Source of the DNA: an uncultured Planctomycetaceae bacterium
Lineage (GTDB): Bacteria > Planctomycetota > Planctomycetia > Pirellulales > Thermoguttaceae
Direction: 5' to 3'
Assembly (NCBI GenBank): GCA_946408825.1
Contig: CAMJTU010000031.1
Coordinates: 1 to 50,389 of the forward strand
Length of the DNA stretch: 50,389 nt
Of this stretch, positions 11,044 to 20,454 are shown piece by piece (the first letter of the stretch is position 1; every line of letters begins with the position of its first letter). The position numbers and the translations under genes were made by a program. A model generated the notes under the pieces. That model saw only the letters and a list, made by a program, of their open reading frames with translations. It did no database searches and was not told the origin of the DNA.

Positions 11044-13611
11044 ATGTCGTTCAAACAATCCAGTCGCCGTGAATTTCTGAAAGCAACCGCGCTAACGCCC
11101 GTCGCCGCAAGCGTCGCGACGTCCCCCGTCGCCCGCGCCCTCTTTGCTCAAGACGCGGCGACGGCCGATTCCCCAAACGCCCCTACGTTTAAAGTCGCCC
11201 AGCCCGTCTGGGCGGAAGGACGCGAAGAGGAGATGAACGTCTCGCTCGTTTTCGTCGCGCCCTTTGTCTTAGAATCGGACGACGCCGCCAACGGCGCGAT
11301 CCTCCGCGTGACCGGCTCCTCCATTCTGCGCGTCGGCGGCGGACCTATTACGGGAGACGAAGTCCCGGAAGACGTCGAGATTCACGTCGCGCCGAATCTT
11401 AGACCCGACACGTTGTTCGGCTACGGTCCCGCGCGCGGTCCTCACGGGTGGTTCCGCGTCGACGAATGGGATATTTCCAAACGTGTCAAGAAGGGCTTAA
11501 ACTTCATTTACGTCGAAATTTCAGGATACAATAGCAACAGTTTCGACATTTTGGACCAGCCGTCCTTCCTCCAAGCGGAAATTGTCGACGGAAACGGAAA
11601 CGTTCTCGCCGCGACGCTCGCCGAGGACGAAAAGCCCGCCCCCATGACGCAAGTTTTCGCCGCCTATGACGCGACGGGAATCCGCGTTCAGAAAGTTCAA
11701 CGATTCAGTTTCCAGCGTCCTTTCATCGAGGTCTACGACTACCGCGACGTCCCCTTCAATATGGAGCCGCGCCGCGTCAAGCTCGCGAAACAGCCCGAAG
11801 TTAAATACCTCCCGCGCCGCGTCCCCTACCCGGAATTCGCTATCTACGAGCCCGTCGGGTACGGCAAACGCTGCGTCATGTCGAAGATTGAGAATTTCGA
11901 AAATCCTTGGCGCGACCGTTCTCTCGTCAATATCGGTCCGGAGCTTAAGGGCTACAAGATGGAGGAGTTGTCCCTCGTTCTTTCCGACGAAATCCAGCAG
12001 CTTCTGACGAAGTTCGTCGACGACGAACCCCTCAAAGAGGGCGCGACTTATCACGCCGCAGACGCGCAAATCTTCGACTTCGGCGCCAACTATTGCGGCT
12101 TCTTCGGACTGGAAATAGAAACGGAAGGAGAAACGGAAATCGCCATCACGTTTGACGAAATTCTCAATCCGTTGGAGGAACTGTACTTTCTGCGCCTCGG
12201 AAGTTGCGCCGCCGCGAAGTGGACCTTCAACGCGGACAGACTGCATCGGGTCGAATGCATCGAGCCGCAAGTCGGCCGTTATCTAAAACTCTTCTGCCTC
12301 AAGGGCTCCTTCAAGCTCAAGAGACTCTATCTCCGCGAATACGCCTATCCGCCGACGCGCGAAGCGTCCTTCGATTGCTCCGATCCGCGTCTCAAGAAAA
12401 TCTACAACGCAGCGCAGCTCACCTTCCGTGAAAATTCCGTCGACGTCTTCACCGACTGCCCGCACCGCGAGCGCGCCGGATGGCTCTGCGACAGTTTCTT
12501 CACGTCGCGCGTCGCCTTCGATCTCACGGGCAAGACCGACGTCGAAACGGCGTTCCTCGAAAACTACATGCTCCCCGAGAGTTTCAAATGTCTCCCCGAC
12601 GGGATGCTCCCGATGTGCTACCCCTCCGACCATTACGACGGGGTCTACATTCCGAACTGGGCGATGTGGTTCGTCATGGAACTCGGCGAATTTGCGACGC
12701 GATCGGCGGATCAGACAATCGTCAAAGGACTCCGCAAAAAGATCGAAAAACTCTTGGCGTTCCTTGCGAAATACGAAAACTCCGACGGACTCCTCGAAAA
12801 GCTCCCGAGTTGGGTCTTCGTCGAATGGTCCGACGCGAACAAATTTGTGCAGGACGTCAACTATCCGAGCAACATGACGTACGCCGCCGTTCTCGAGACC
12901 GCCGGACGCCTCTACGACGTCCCCGAATGGACGAAAAAGGCGGAAAAAGTTCGCGATAAGATCCGCGAGCAGTCTTACAACGGCAAGTTCTTCCTAGACC
13001 ACGCGGTTCGTCAGGAAGACGGGACGCTCAAAGTTCTCGACGACTGCTCCGAGGTCTGTCAGTATTTCGCGTTCTTCTTCAAGACGGCGACGCCCGAAAC
13101 GTATCCGGAACTCTACGCGACGCTTATCGACAAGTTCGGTCCCCATCGCGTCGAACAGGGGATCTTCCCCGAGGTCGCGAAGGCCAACGCGTTCGTCGGC
13201 AACGTGCTGAGGCTTGAAATCGTCGCGAGCGCGAACCGCGGCGACCAGCTCCTCGACGAATCCGTCGCGTACAACGAATACATGGCGGACCGCACCGGCA
13301 CGCTGTGGGAAAACGACCTCGACTACGCGAGCTGCAACCACGGCTTCGCGTCGCATACCGCGCGCGTTTTCTACCGCGATATCCTCGGAATCAAGAGCGT
13401 CGACGCGGCGGCGAAGAAGATCGTAATTCGGCTCCCGAAGATCGACTCCCTCGAATGGGCGTCGGGCGTTCAGCCTCTAGGCGGCGACGCGATCAAGCTC
13501 CGCTGGGAGAAGAAAGACGGCAAACTCCTGTACTCGCTCGAAACGCCGAGCGGCTACGACGTCGCGTTCCATAACGACAGCGGACTCGAAGCGGCGAAGC
13601 TTACGAAATAA
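11044..13611 (+). CDS. Tat-exported alpha-L-rhamnosidase-like glycoside hydrolase (GH78-like), copy 1
   Basis: An 855-residue protein. The ATG at 11044 has AAGGAGAG about 7 nt upstream and opens a twin-arginine signal (SRREFLKATAL, residues 6-16), so the folded enzyme is exported by the Tat route. The N-terminal half (about 45-440) is beta-sandwich-like. It includes GWFRVDEWDIS and a galactose-binding-like fold typical of rhamnosidase accessory domains. The six-hairpin catalytic domain begins near residue 440 (SFDCSDPRLKKIYNAA). The signature DCPHRERAGWLCDS corresponds to the GH78 DCPQRDERLGW motif with one residue fewer and keeps the acidic Glu. GTLWEND followed by NHGFASH supplies the second carboxylate. 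It likely trims rhamnose or a similar deoxyhexose from glycans outside the cytoplasm. The substrate assignment is by family only. Confidence 0.85.
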   Translation: MSFKQSSRREFLKATALTPVAASVATSPVARALFAQDAATADSPNAPTFKVAQPVWAEGREEEMNVSLVFVAPFVLESDDAANGAILRVTGSSILRVGGGPITGDEVPEDVEIHVAPNLRPDTLFGYGPARGPHGWFRVDEWDISKRVKKGLNFIYVEISGYNSNSFDILDQPSFLQAEIVDGNGNVLAATLAEDEKPAPMTQVFAAYDATGIRVQKVQRFSFQRPFIEVYDYRDVPFNMEPRRVKLAKQPEVKYLPRRVPYPEFAIYEPVGYGKRCVMSKIENFENPWRDRSLVNIGPELKGYKMEELSLVLSDEIQQLLTKFVDDEPLKEGATYHAADAQIFDFGANYCGFFGLEIETEGETEIAITFDEILNPLEELYFLRLGSCAAAKWTFNADRLHRVECIEPQVGRYLKLFCLKGSFKLKRLYLREYAYPPTREASFDCSDPRLKKIYNAAQLTFRENSVDVFTDCPHRERAGWLCDSFFTSRVAFDLTGKTDVETAFLENYMLPESFKCLPDGMLPMCYPSDHYDGVYIPNWAMWFVMELGEFATRSADQTIVKGLRKKIEKLLAFLAKYENSDGLLEKLPSWVFVEWSDANKFVQDVNYPSNMTYAAVLETAGRLYDVPEWTKKAEKVRDKIREQSYNGKFFLDHAVRQEDGTLKVLDDCSEVCQYFAFFFKTATPETYPELYATLIDKFGPHRVEQGIFPEVAKANAFVGNVLRLEIVASANRGDQLLDESVAYNEYMADRTGTLWENDLDYASCNHGFASHTARVFYRDILGIKSVDAAAKKIVIRLPKIDSLEWASGVQPLGGDAIKLRWEKKDGKLLYSLETPSGYDVAFHNDSGLEAAKLTK

Positions 13612-13640
13612 CGCGGCGCAACGCCTCTTAAAAAACGAAC

Positions 13641-13664
13641 GTCGGACGGCGTTTCCCGTCCGGC
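13641..13664. terminator. possible hairpin after the first GH78-like gene
   Basis: A 9-bp stem (13641-13649 with 13656-13664, one G-T pair) and a 6-nt loop, 30 nt after the stop codon. No T-run follows on the plus strand, so termination is uncertain; read-through to the next two genes is likely. Confidence 0.35.
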
Positions 13665-13716
13665 GTCCGCTTGCGCAATCTAAACGCTGGAAACACGTAA
13701 GAATAGGACGTCGTCA

Positions 13717-14016
13717 ATGCGCGTTGTCAACGATATTTGCTACGCCGATAATTTGGAAGAAGAAATCACTGTCAAAGAGGTTATTCCTCTTGACGACGGC
13801 ATGATGATCGTGACGTTTTCAACCGGAGAAAAGCGACTCTTCGACGCGAAAACGCTCGAAGGTTCCGCGTTTGCCTCACTCGCAAACCGGGAAATCTTCG
13901 CGAACCCGGTTCTTCGCTACGGCGTCATTACGTGGGATAACGGCGAGATCGATATTGCTCCCGAATACGTCTATTACAACAGCTCCCCTTACGAAAGCCC
14001 GGACGCGAGCGCTTGA
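13717..14016 (+). CDS. DUF2442 domain protein
   Basis: A 99-residue protein with the DUF2442 pattern: a strand-rich start (VKEVIPLDDGMMIVTF), GEKRLFD (about residues 36-42), then the signature YGVITWDNGEIDIAPEYVY near residues 68-86. Start ATG at 13717 with AGGA 8 nt upstream. DUF2442 proteins are small and often lie beside DUF4160 proteins in toxin-antitoxin-like pairs; no such partner is seen here. It sits between two paralogous rhamnosidase-like genes. This suggests either a passenger of the duplication or a regulator of the locus. Function unknown. Confidence 0.75.
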   Translation: MRVVNDICYADNLEEEITVKEVIPLDDGMMIVTFSTGEKRLFDAKTLEGSAFASLANREIFANPVLRYGVITWDNGEIDIAPEYVYYNSSPYESPDASA

Positions 14017-14092
14017 CGCCAAACCTTTATTCCGAACAGTTAACGAAGTCCGACGCTTAGTGAAACTCTATTTCAATTGCCTTCCCGACGTT

Positions 14093-16555
14093 ATGCCTGA
14101 ACAAGAATCCCATCTCGCGCCCTTCTCGACCTTCAAAACGCCGCGTCGCGATTTCTTGCGCGCCGTCGCCGTGACGCCCCTTCTCGCGACGACCGGATTC
14201 GCGTCCGACGCCGACGGCGACTCCCCCGTCCTTAAAAGCGCCGACGACGCTCCGAAGTTCGTCGCGGCGATCCCCGTCTGGGCGCAAGGGCGCGAAACGG
14301 AGATGAACGTCACGCTCCGCTTCGACGCCGACGTGACGATCGAATCGGAAGAAGCGCGGAAGAGCGCGATCTTGCGCGTAACGGGCTCCTCGATCATGCG
14401 CGCGACGATCAACGGACAGATCGCGTGCTACGGTCCGGCGCGCGGGCCTCGCGGATGGTATCGCGTCGACGAATGGGACGTCGCGCCCTTCCTCAAGGTC
14501 GGCGCGAATCATATCCGGATCGACGCGGCGGGCTACAACAGCGTCAGTTACTATCTGCTCGATCAGCCCGCGTTTTTGCAGGCGGAATTAATCGACGGCG
14601 AAGGACGCGTCCTCGCGGCGACGGGAACCGACGGCGAAAAACTCTTTACGGCGCGCGACTATACGGGCGCGAGAATCCAAAAGGTTCAGCGTCACGGGTG
14701 GCATCGAACGTTCATCGAGGCGTACGATCTCGCGAAAGAAGACGCGCTCCCGAACGTGACGCTCGTTCGGCGCCCCGACGTTCCGCTTCTTCCGCGGCGC
14801 GTCGACTATCCAGAATTAAACGTTCTACCCGTCGTCGCTTGGGGCAAGCGCGGCGTTCTCGAAGAACGTGAGAAATTTGAACTGTGGCGCGGAACGCCCC
14901 TCACGGGAATCAACGAGAAATACAAGGGCTACAAGCTCGACGAACTCGAGTTGATTCTCACCGACGAACTCATGCGCTTTAAGACGCGTTTTATCGACGC
15001 GGCGCCCCTTGAGATAGGATCGACGTATCGCGAAGGGGACGTTCAAATCGTCGACTTTGGCGCGAACTACGCCGGATTCTGGGGCTTTGAGATCGAAACG
15101 ACGGACGGCGCCGAGCTCGCGCTTTCCTTTGACGAAATTCTCTCGAAGGAGGGCGACGTCAACTTCATGCGATGCTCGACCTGCAACGCCATGAAATGGA
15201 CCGCGCCGGGCCGCGACGGCGTCTGCGCCTGCGAATCGTTCGACCCGTACGCGGCGCGATACGTCAAGCTTTACTGCCTTAAGGGCTCCTTTACGCTCCG
15301 CAAGCTCTATATGCGCGAATACGCGCATCCGCGCGCGACAAACGCGTCGTTCCGGACGTCCGACGAGCATATCGACAAAGTCTGGAACGCCGCCGTTCTC
15401 ACGTTCCGGTCGAACGCGGTCGACGTCTTTTCAGACTGTCCGCACCGCGAGCGCGCGGGCTGGCTCTGCGACAGCTTCTTCACGGCGCGAACGGCGTTCG
15501 ACCTAACGGGACGAACCGCGATCGAATCGGCGCTTTTCGAAAATTACCGGCTCCCGGAGAGTTTTCCGAATCTGCCCAAAGGCATGATTCCGATGTGCTA
15601 TCCTTCTGACACGTGGCACGGTCAGTACATTCCGAACTGGGCGATGTGGTTTGTCGTCGAGTTGGAGGAATATCTTGGGCGTTCCGGCGACGCGAAGACG
15701 GTCGAGGCGCTCCGACCGCGAATCGTCGAGCTTTTCCAATTTTTTGAACAATTCGAGAATTCCGACGGACTCTTGGAGAAACTCCCAAATCGCGTTTTCG
15801 TCGAATGGTCCGACGCGAATAAGTTTTTGCAGGACGTGAATTACCCGACGAACATGCTCTACGCGGGCGCGCTCGCCGCCGCCGGACGGCTCTACGATTC
15901 GAGCGAATGGCGGGAGAAGGCGGAACGCGTTCGGGCAAAGATTCGGGAACAGTCTTTCAACGGCAAATTCTTCGTCGATCACGCCGTCAGGGGCGACGAC
16001 GGCGCGTTGACCGTTCTCGAAGACTGTTCCGAGGTCTGTCAATATTTCGCGTTCTTCTTCAAGACGGCGACGCCGGAGACTTACGCCGAGTTATGGCAAA
16101 CGCTCCTCGACGAGTTCGGTCCGAATCGCGTCAAAGAGGGGCGTTATCCCGACGTTAAGAAGGCGAACTCCTTTGTCGGCAACGTCTTGAGAATGGAGCT
16201 TCTTTCGGTCGCGAATCGCGCCGACCAGATTTTAAACGAGTCGGTCGAGTATAACGAGTACATGGCGGATATAACGGGGACGCTCTGGGAAAACACGGGG
16301 TCGACCGCCAGCTGCAACCACGGGTTTGCGTCGCATATCGCGCACGTTTTCACGCGTGAAATTCTTGGAGTACGCGAAGTTTCGCCCACGGGCGACCGCG
16401 TCGTTCTTCGCGCGCCGACGCTTGAGCGGCTCGATTTCGCGTCCGGCTCCGTCCCGATCCCCGGCGGAACGCTGACGTTGAAGTGGGAAAAGACGGACGG
16501 GAAAGCGCGATACGTCGTCGTCGAAGCGCCGAGGGATTGTCATGTCGAATTCTGA
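14093..16555 (+). CDS. Tat-exported alpha-L-rhamnosidase-like glycoside hydrolase (GH78-like), copy 2
   Basis: An 820-residue paralogue of the gene at 11044, alike over the whole length (IPVWAQGRE near the N-terminus, GWYRVDEWDV, DCPHRERAGWLCDSFF, YNEYMADITGTLWEN). The chosen start is the ATG at 14093, which places a twin-arginine motif (TPRRDFLRAVAV) about residue 18; the ribosome site is weak, and a GTG at 14060 is an alternative. It lacks a short N-terminal insert present in copy 1 (GGGPITGDEVPEDVE region), so the accessory domains differ. The catalytic signature has the same one-residue shortening relative to classical GH78. Two exported enzymes with small differences suggest related but not identical linkages. 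Its 3' end overlaps the next gene by 14 nt. Confidence 0.83.
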   Translation: MPEQESHLAPFSTFKTPRRDFLRAVAVTPLLATTGFASDADGDSPVLKSADDAPKFVAAIPVWAQGRETEMNVTLRFDADVTIESEEARKSAILRVTGSSIMRATINGQIACYGPARGPRGWYRVDEWDVAPFLKVGANHIRIDAAGYNSVSYYLLDQPAFLQAELIDGEGRVLAATGTDGEKLFTARDYTGARIQKVQRHGWHRTFIEAYDLAKEDALPNVTLVRRPDVPLLPRRVDYPELNVLPVVAWGKRGVLEEREKFELWRGTPLTGINEKYKGYKLDELELILTDELMRFKTRFIDAAPLEIGSTYREGDVQIVDFGANYAGFWGFEIETTDGAELALSFDEILSKEGDVNFMRCSTCNAMKWTAPGRDGVCACESFDPYAARYVKLYCLKGSFTLRKLYMREYAHPRATNASFRTSDEHIDKVWNAAVLTFRSNAVDVFSDCPHRERAGWLCDSFFTARTAFDLTGRTAIESALFENYRLPESFPNLPKGMIPMCYPSDTWHGQYIPNWAMWFVVELEEYLGRSGDAKTVEALRPRIVELFQFFEQFENSDGLLEKLPNRVFVEWSDANKFLQDVNYPTNMLYAGALAAAGRLYDSSEWREKAERVRAKIREQSFNGKFFVDHAVRGDDGALTVLEDCSEVCQYFAFFFKTATPETYAELWQTLLDEFGPNRVKEGRYPDVKKANSFVGNVLRMELLSVANRADQILNESVEYNEYMADITGTLWENTGSTASCNHGFASHIAHVFTREILGVREVSPTGDRVVLRAPTLERLDFASGSVPIPGGTLTLKWEKTDGKARYVVVEAPRDCHVEF

Positions 16556-17060
16556 CGATCAGTCTCCTCAAAACGAAGGGTGGCGATTCCACGCGCCGAT
16601 CCCTCAATCTCAAGGCGAACCAGACGTTCCGCTCGAGCGGCGCGAATCTCCGCGTTGTTCCGAGCCGCGCTATAGCCGAAGTTTAGCGAAGAAGCTCAAG
16701 ACGCTTACGGACGGCGGCGTCGCGCGGTTTCAGGTCGACGACTCGTGCTTTATGGCGTTGAAAATCGGCTCCGAACTCTATATTCGCCCCTTCGGACACG
16801 GTTCCGACGTCAGAATTAACGGCGTTCCCGCGACGGGAATGACGCGCATAACATGGGACGACTGTCTCCAAATCGGACGGCGTTCGATTCTTTTACGCCG
16901 TCCCAATCGCCTAGCGAGAAGCGGCGCCGATTACAGCGTTGAAAAACTAATGCAAGACCCCGGCGAAGGCCCCAAAAGCGCCGCAGACGTCGAACGCGAA
17001 CTACAGAAAAAAGCAGGCTACGGCGACGCCTCCCGCCCCCCCGAAGGCTGGGGAGAATAA
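16542..17060 (+). CDS. small protein with FHA-like segment
   Basis: A 172-residue protein whose ATG lies inside the end of the preceding glycosidase gene (14-nt overlap, different frame), with GAGGG 6 nt upstream. Residues 60-125 read like the second half of an FHA (phosphothreonine-binding) sandwich: a basic LYIRPFGHGSDVRINGVPA strand, then ITWDDCLQIGRRSILLRRP. The normal N-terminal FHA motifs (GR.....D) are not clear, so this is a weak match. The N-terminal 45 residues and the C-terminal 45 are polar and probably disordered. No signal peptide. It may be coupled to the glycosidase only by transcription. Confidence 0.55.
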   Translation: MSNSDDQSPQNEGWRFHAPIPQSQGEPDVPLERRESPRCSEPRYSRSLAKKLKTLTDGGVARFQVDDSCFMALKIGSELYIRPFGHGSDVRINGVPATGMTRITWDDCLQIGRRSILLRRPNRLARSGADYSVEKLMQDPGEGPKSAADVERELQKKAGYGDASRPPEGWGE

Positions 17061-17107
17061 CACGACGGACGGCTCGACAAACAAAACTCTTTTCGACGAA
17101 CGCTGTA

Positions 17108-20100
17108 TCACGACCCATTAAAATCGAATTGGCTAACCTTGAGGACGCGGCAATTCTCAGAGACGTCTCGAACGACGTCTTGTGGAAATCCATCTGGAGC
17201 GTCGGCTTGAACCTCCAGCGTAAGCGTGACTTGGCAATTCTCCACTGACGAGAGGATTTTAACAATATTCTCTTGGTAGTTCTCTAAATCTCGCCAAGTT
17301 CTTACGTTGTCGAGATTACAGCTCATAAAAAACGATTTTTTCTTTTCGGGTTCAGGTTCTTTGCGTGGTTCTCTGCCTTTGCCCTCCCCGTCTTGTTCGC
17401 CCTCCTTTTCAGAGCCGGAAGAGGAAGATTTAGGTTCGATCGGTTCCCCTTTTCCTCCTTCCCCTTTTCTTTCCTTATTAAGTTGTTCCAAGGCTGGAAC
17501 AGGTTTGACAAGATAATCGGAAGGAAGAACTTGCGAGACGATTTCTTTATATCGAATATTAGAATACAGCGTTTCGTTAAAGGACGAGGCAAGCGCCCAC
17601 TCTCCTGTTGTTACTCCGTCGAGAATCGCTGATTGAAGAACGTCGAAACTCGAAAGACGAGGAAGGTAGCAATAAGTAGTCAAGTCACGCCATAACTTTT
17701 CCACCTGAATATGGTCGACGCCTTTCCACAAAAGTTCGTCCAGTTCCATTCTTAACAGTTTGGCGCTCCAATTTTCGACTATTAAATCTTTTTCACGCGC
17801 TCTTGCGACGACTTGCTTAACGACCGACGCGTCCGACGCAGACAGCATTTCGACTTCCCAGATCGTCTTCTTACCGTCCCCGTCGCGTTCTTTTCGCGGC
17901 GATAACAGCCAGCGATAGACTTCCTTCAACCTCGCGTCGACGGCTTTATCGCACCGCGAGATATTCGCGTCCGTTTCCTTATTTTGATCAGCGTCGAGAT
18001 TTAACGAGTCGCGTTCTTTCTTAATCCAACGCCACGCCAACAGTTCGTAAACAACGGCAAACAATTCGTTAAGACGCTTGTAATCTGGCGCGAGGAAAAT
18101 CAAGGTGTTCCTATAATCACGAGAAGAAGAACCTCGATTCGCTAGAATCTCTTCCGCGCTCTTGAGAGCGGGCGATTTCTCATCGCTTGAATCATATCCC
18201 ATTTGAGGAGCGAGAACGACAAGTCTTGCGGTCTGTTCGTCGGGCACGTCGCCGCTGGCGCCTTGAACGATATGTATTCCCAAAAGGGGCGGTTCTTTAC
18301 GCCACTTTTGGAGCCGTGATCTAATCTCCTCTTCGGCGACGTCGGCTCCCAGTTGGGTAACTCGATCTTGCGCCAACTTGCGAAGAGTAGGCCTGACGTC
18401 GTACCAGAATCGTGAATCAGAAGAATCAGAATAAAGATAAGAAAGCTTTCCGCGAAGAGTGTTCAATACGTCGTTAAACACGGGGATATTCTCGCCGGGC
18501 TGAACGACACCAAGCCGAATGTTCTCTTTCTTGAGTCCTCTCGTTCTCTGAGCTTGCACGGTAGGGGCGCTTCCTAGCATAATCGTTCGCGCAACGCGAC
18601 ACGCCGCCTTATTTCCAGTATAGCGCGAGTCTTCTTTGTCAATTTGGAAAGGCGTTGACTTCCTGCCGTCGACTTCTCCGTCGATAATCGTATTCCAAGC
18701 CCCCGAAAGATGACGCGCAAGCTCGTTCTTAACAGACGACTTGTCGAGAGGAAGCGATCCGGGCATGATCATAGCGCTAGGATCGCCCGAAATCCATAGT
18801 TCATGAATCACGGACGCCATCAATCGCAAGACGCCACGCGTGCGTTGAAACTTATCGAGGGTCGCCCAATCTAAATAAAGCCTGTCAAAGAACTCCGGAT
18901 GAATCGGATAACAGGAAACCATGCGTTCCCTGTAATCGACCTCTTTAGCCTCCGTTGGAAAGTATTCGGCATTGTCCAGATACATTTGACTGAAGGCTGC
19001 GCAAACCTTGTCGCGTTCTTCAGTCTTCTTACAATCGAGAAAGAGGCGACGACGTACAATCTCAAACCCCTCGTTCGCTTCGACCGGTTTCCAAACCGAT
19101 TCTTTACGCCCGAACGTATGCTCGATTTTGACGAGCGCTTCGCGCCCGCCTTCTCCGCCAATTTCATCTTCTGATTCGGGAATCGACGCGACGACCATAC
19201 TGCTTTTGCTTGCGCTCGCAGCCTCGGTGATCTCTTGAACAAAAGATAAAAAATTCTCGAAAGTACCCGCAGGGACAGCCTTCTTTGCTTCGTATAGTTT
19301 TCTCGCGTAGGCGACGAGCTCGTCCATAAGGATGAGGCAGGAGCCGCATTCGTCAAATAACCTTCTTAACGCGTCGCTACCGGGAGACATGCCTGCTTTA
19401 TCAGACTCTTTGACAATATCATAGAGTCCTAGATTATCCGTAGCGACGGCAAGTTGAGCGGCGATCTCGCCCCATACGGTATTAATCGTAATCCCTCGAA
19501 GATATTGGGGGCGTTTAGACGTCGCTGGGTCGAGCGCGGTGCCGACGATAACCGCAACATGCGCCTTAGGCAGTTTTGCCCCCCCCGCTTCTTTTACAAC
19601 CTCTTTCAAACTCGGCGTTCTATCGAGTGAAATCCCATCGCATCCCATCTTCGCCATATGGTAAAGGGCAAGAAGGCTGTGCGTCTTGCCGCCGCCAAAC
19701 GCGGTCTTGAGTTGTAAAACAGGGTCGCCGTCCAGACCGTTAAATCTCTTTAACGCCTGAATTAGAAGTCCTTTCATGCCCGTCGTCACATAAGTCCGGG
19801 CAAAAAACTCCACCGGATCGCGGTATTCTAGCGATCCCAACCCTTGCGCAACCAGCGCAAGATCAGCGGCAAACTCCGCTTTTGAATATTCCCCCTTGGA
19901 GACGTCTGGATGCGGTTCGACGACGTCACGCCAACTGGGAAGTTCCATACCGGGGAGAATTGATATTTTTTTACGCGAAATCAACGGAGATTCAGACGAT
20001 GAAGCGCCGCCGTTCGCATGAGCGGCGCCGGAACCTCCTGCGTCGCCGTAGCGAAGCTCGCGCAGAAGTTCGCGAATTTTTTCCGCCTTTTCCGTGTTAA

Positions 20101-20443
20101 ACTCATTGCAGAGCAGAGACATTGTGTCGAGAGCTCGCTCTGCCTCGGCCTGAGAAATCCCTTTGACGTCATAATGCGAAACTTTGTTTCGACACCCCAT
20201 TAGTTCGTTCGCCCAAGACCGACGATCTCGGGGGAGATATTTGCGAAAAACCGTCCCCCAGAAACGGTCGATCAGTCGAAGACAGTTGAGGATATCAAAA
20301 TTATCCGAACCGTCTATTTGGGACGACGCTTGAACCTTCCAAGAAGAACCGAACTCTTTTTCCAAAGTCTTAGCAATATACTCCGACATTTCCGGGAGAA
20401 GAATATCAAAACCCTTTCGAACGTACTCTGCATATTCCAACAT
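17108..20443 (-). CDS. HEPN (Swt1-like)-DUF499 ATPase of a helicase-methylase-ATPase defence operon
   Basis: A 1111-residue protein, third gene of the operon. Residues 1-125 match the Swt1-type HEPN domain and carry an intact R-x4-H motif (Arg85 to His90 in GCRNKVSHYD), the catalytic signature of HEPN ribonucleases. A Ser/Gly-rich linker (about 133-152) leads to the DUF499 AAA-like ATPase: Walker A FGGGKTHSLLAL (249-260) and a Walker B-like LILMDELVAYA near 365. The C-terminal 200 residues include a highly charged Lys/Glu/Gly linker (KEGEQDGEGKGRE). DUF499 ATPases occur next to DUF1156 methylases and SNF2-like helicases in anti-phage islands. The start lies 11 nt after the methylase stop. By analogy it may couple ATP-driven sensing to RNA cleavage; only the domains are seen. 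Confidence 0.85.
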   Translation of the reverse strand: MLEYAEYVRKGFDILLPEMSEYIAKTLEKEFGSSWKVQASSQIDGSDNFDILNCLRLIDRFWGTVFRKYLPRDRRSWANELMGCRNKVSHYDVKGISQAEAERALDTMSLLCNEFNTEKAEKIRELLRELRYGDAGGSGAAHANGGASSSESPLISRKKISILPGMELPSWRDVVEPHPDVSKGEYSKAEFAADLALVAQGLGSLEYRDPVEFFARTYVTTGMKGLLIQALKRFNGLDGDPVLQLKTAFGGGKTHSLLALYHMAKMGCDGISLDRTPSLKEVVKEAGGAKLPKAHVAVIVGTALDPATSKRPQYLRGITINTVWGEIAAQLAVATDNLGLYDIVKESDKAGMSPGSDALRRLFDECGSCLILMDELVAYARKLYEAKKAVPAGTFENFLSFVQEITEAASASKSSMVVASIPESEDEIGGEGGREALVKIEHTFGRKESVWKPVEANEGFEIVRRRLFLDCKKTEERDKVCAAFSQMYLDNAEYFPTEAKEVDYRERMVSCYPIHPEFFDRLYLDWATLDKFQRTRGVLRLMASVIHELWISGDPSAMIMPGSLPLDKSSVKNELARHLSGAWNTIIDGEVDGRKSTPFQIDKEDSRYTGNKAACRVARTIMLGSAPTVQAQRTRGLKKENIRLGVVQPGENIPVFNDVLNTLRGKLSYLYSDSSDSRFWYDVRPTLRKLAQDRVTQLGADVAEEEIRSRLQKWRKEPPLLGIHIVQGASGDVPDEQTARLVVLAPQMGYDSSDEKSPALKSAEEILANRGSSSRDYRNTLIFLAPDYKRLNELFAVVYELLAWRWIKKERDSLNLDADQNKETDANISRCDKAVDARLKEVYRWLLSPRKERDGDGKKTIWEVEMLSASDASVVKQVVARAREKDLIVENWSAKLLRMELDELLWKGVDHIQVEKLWRDLTTYCYLPRLSSFDVLQSAILDGVTTGEWALASSFNETLYSNIRYKEIVSQVLPSDYLVKPVPALEQLNKERKGEGGKGEPIEPKSSSSGSEKEGEQDGEGKGREPRKEPEPEKKKSFFMSCNLDNVRTWRDLENYQENIVKILSSVENCQVTLTLEVQADAPDGFPQDVVRDVSENCRVLKVSQFDFNGS

Positions 20444-20454
20444 GTCGTTTTCTC

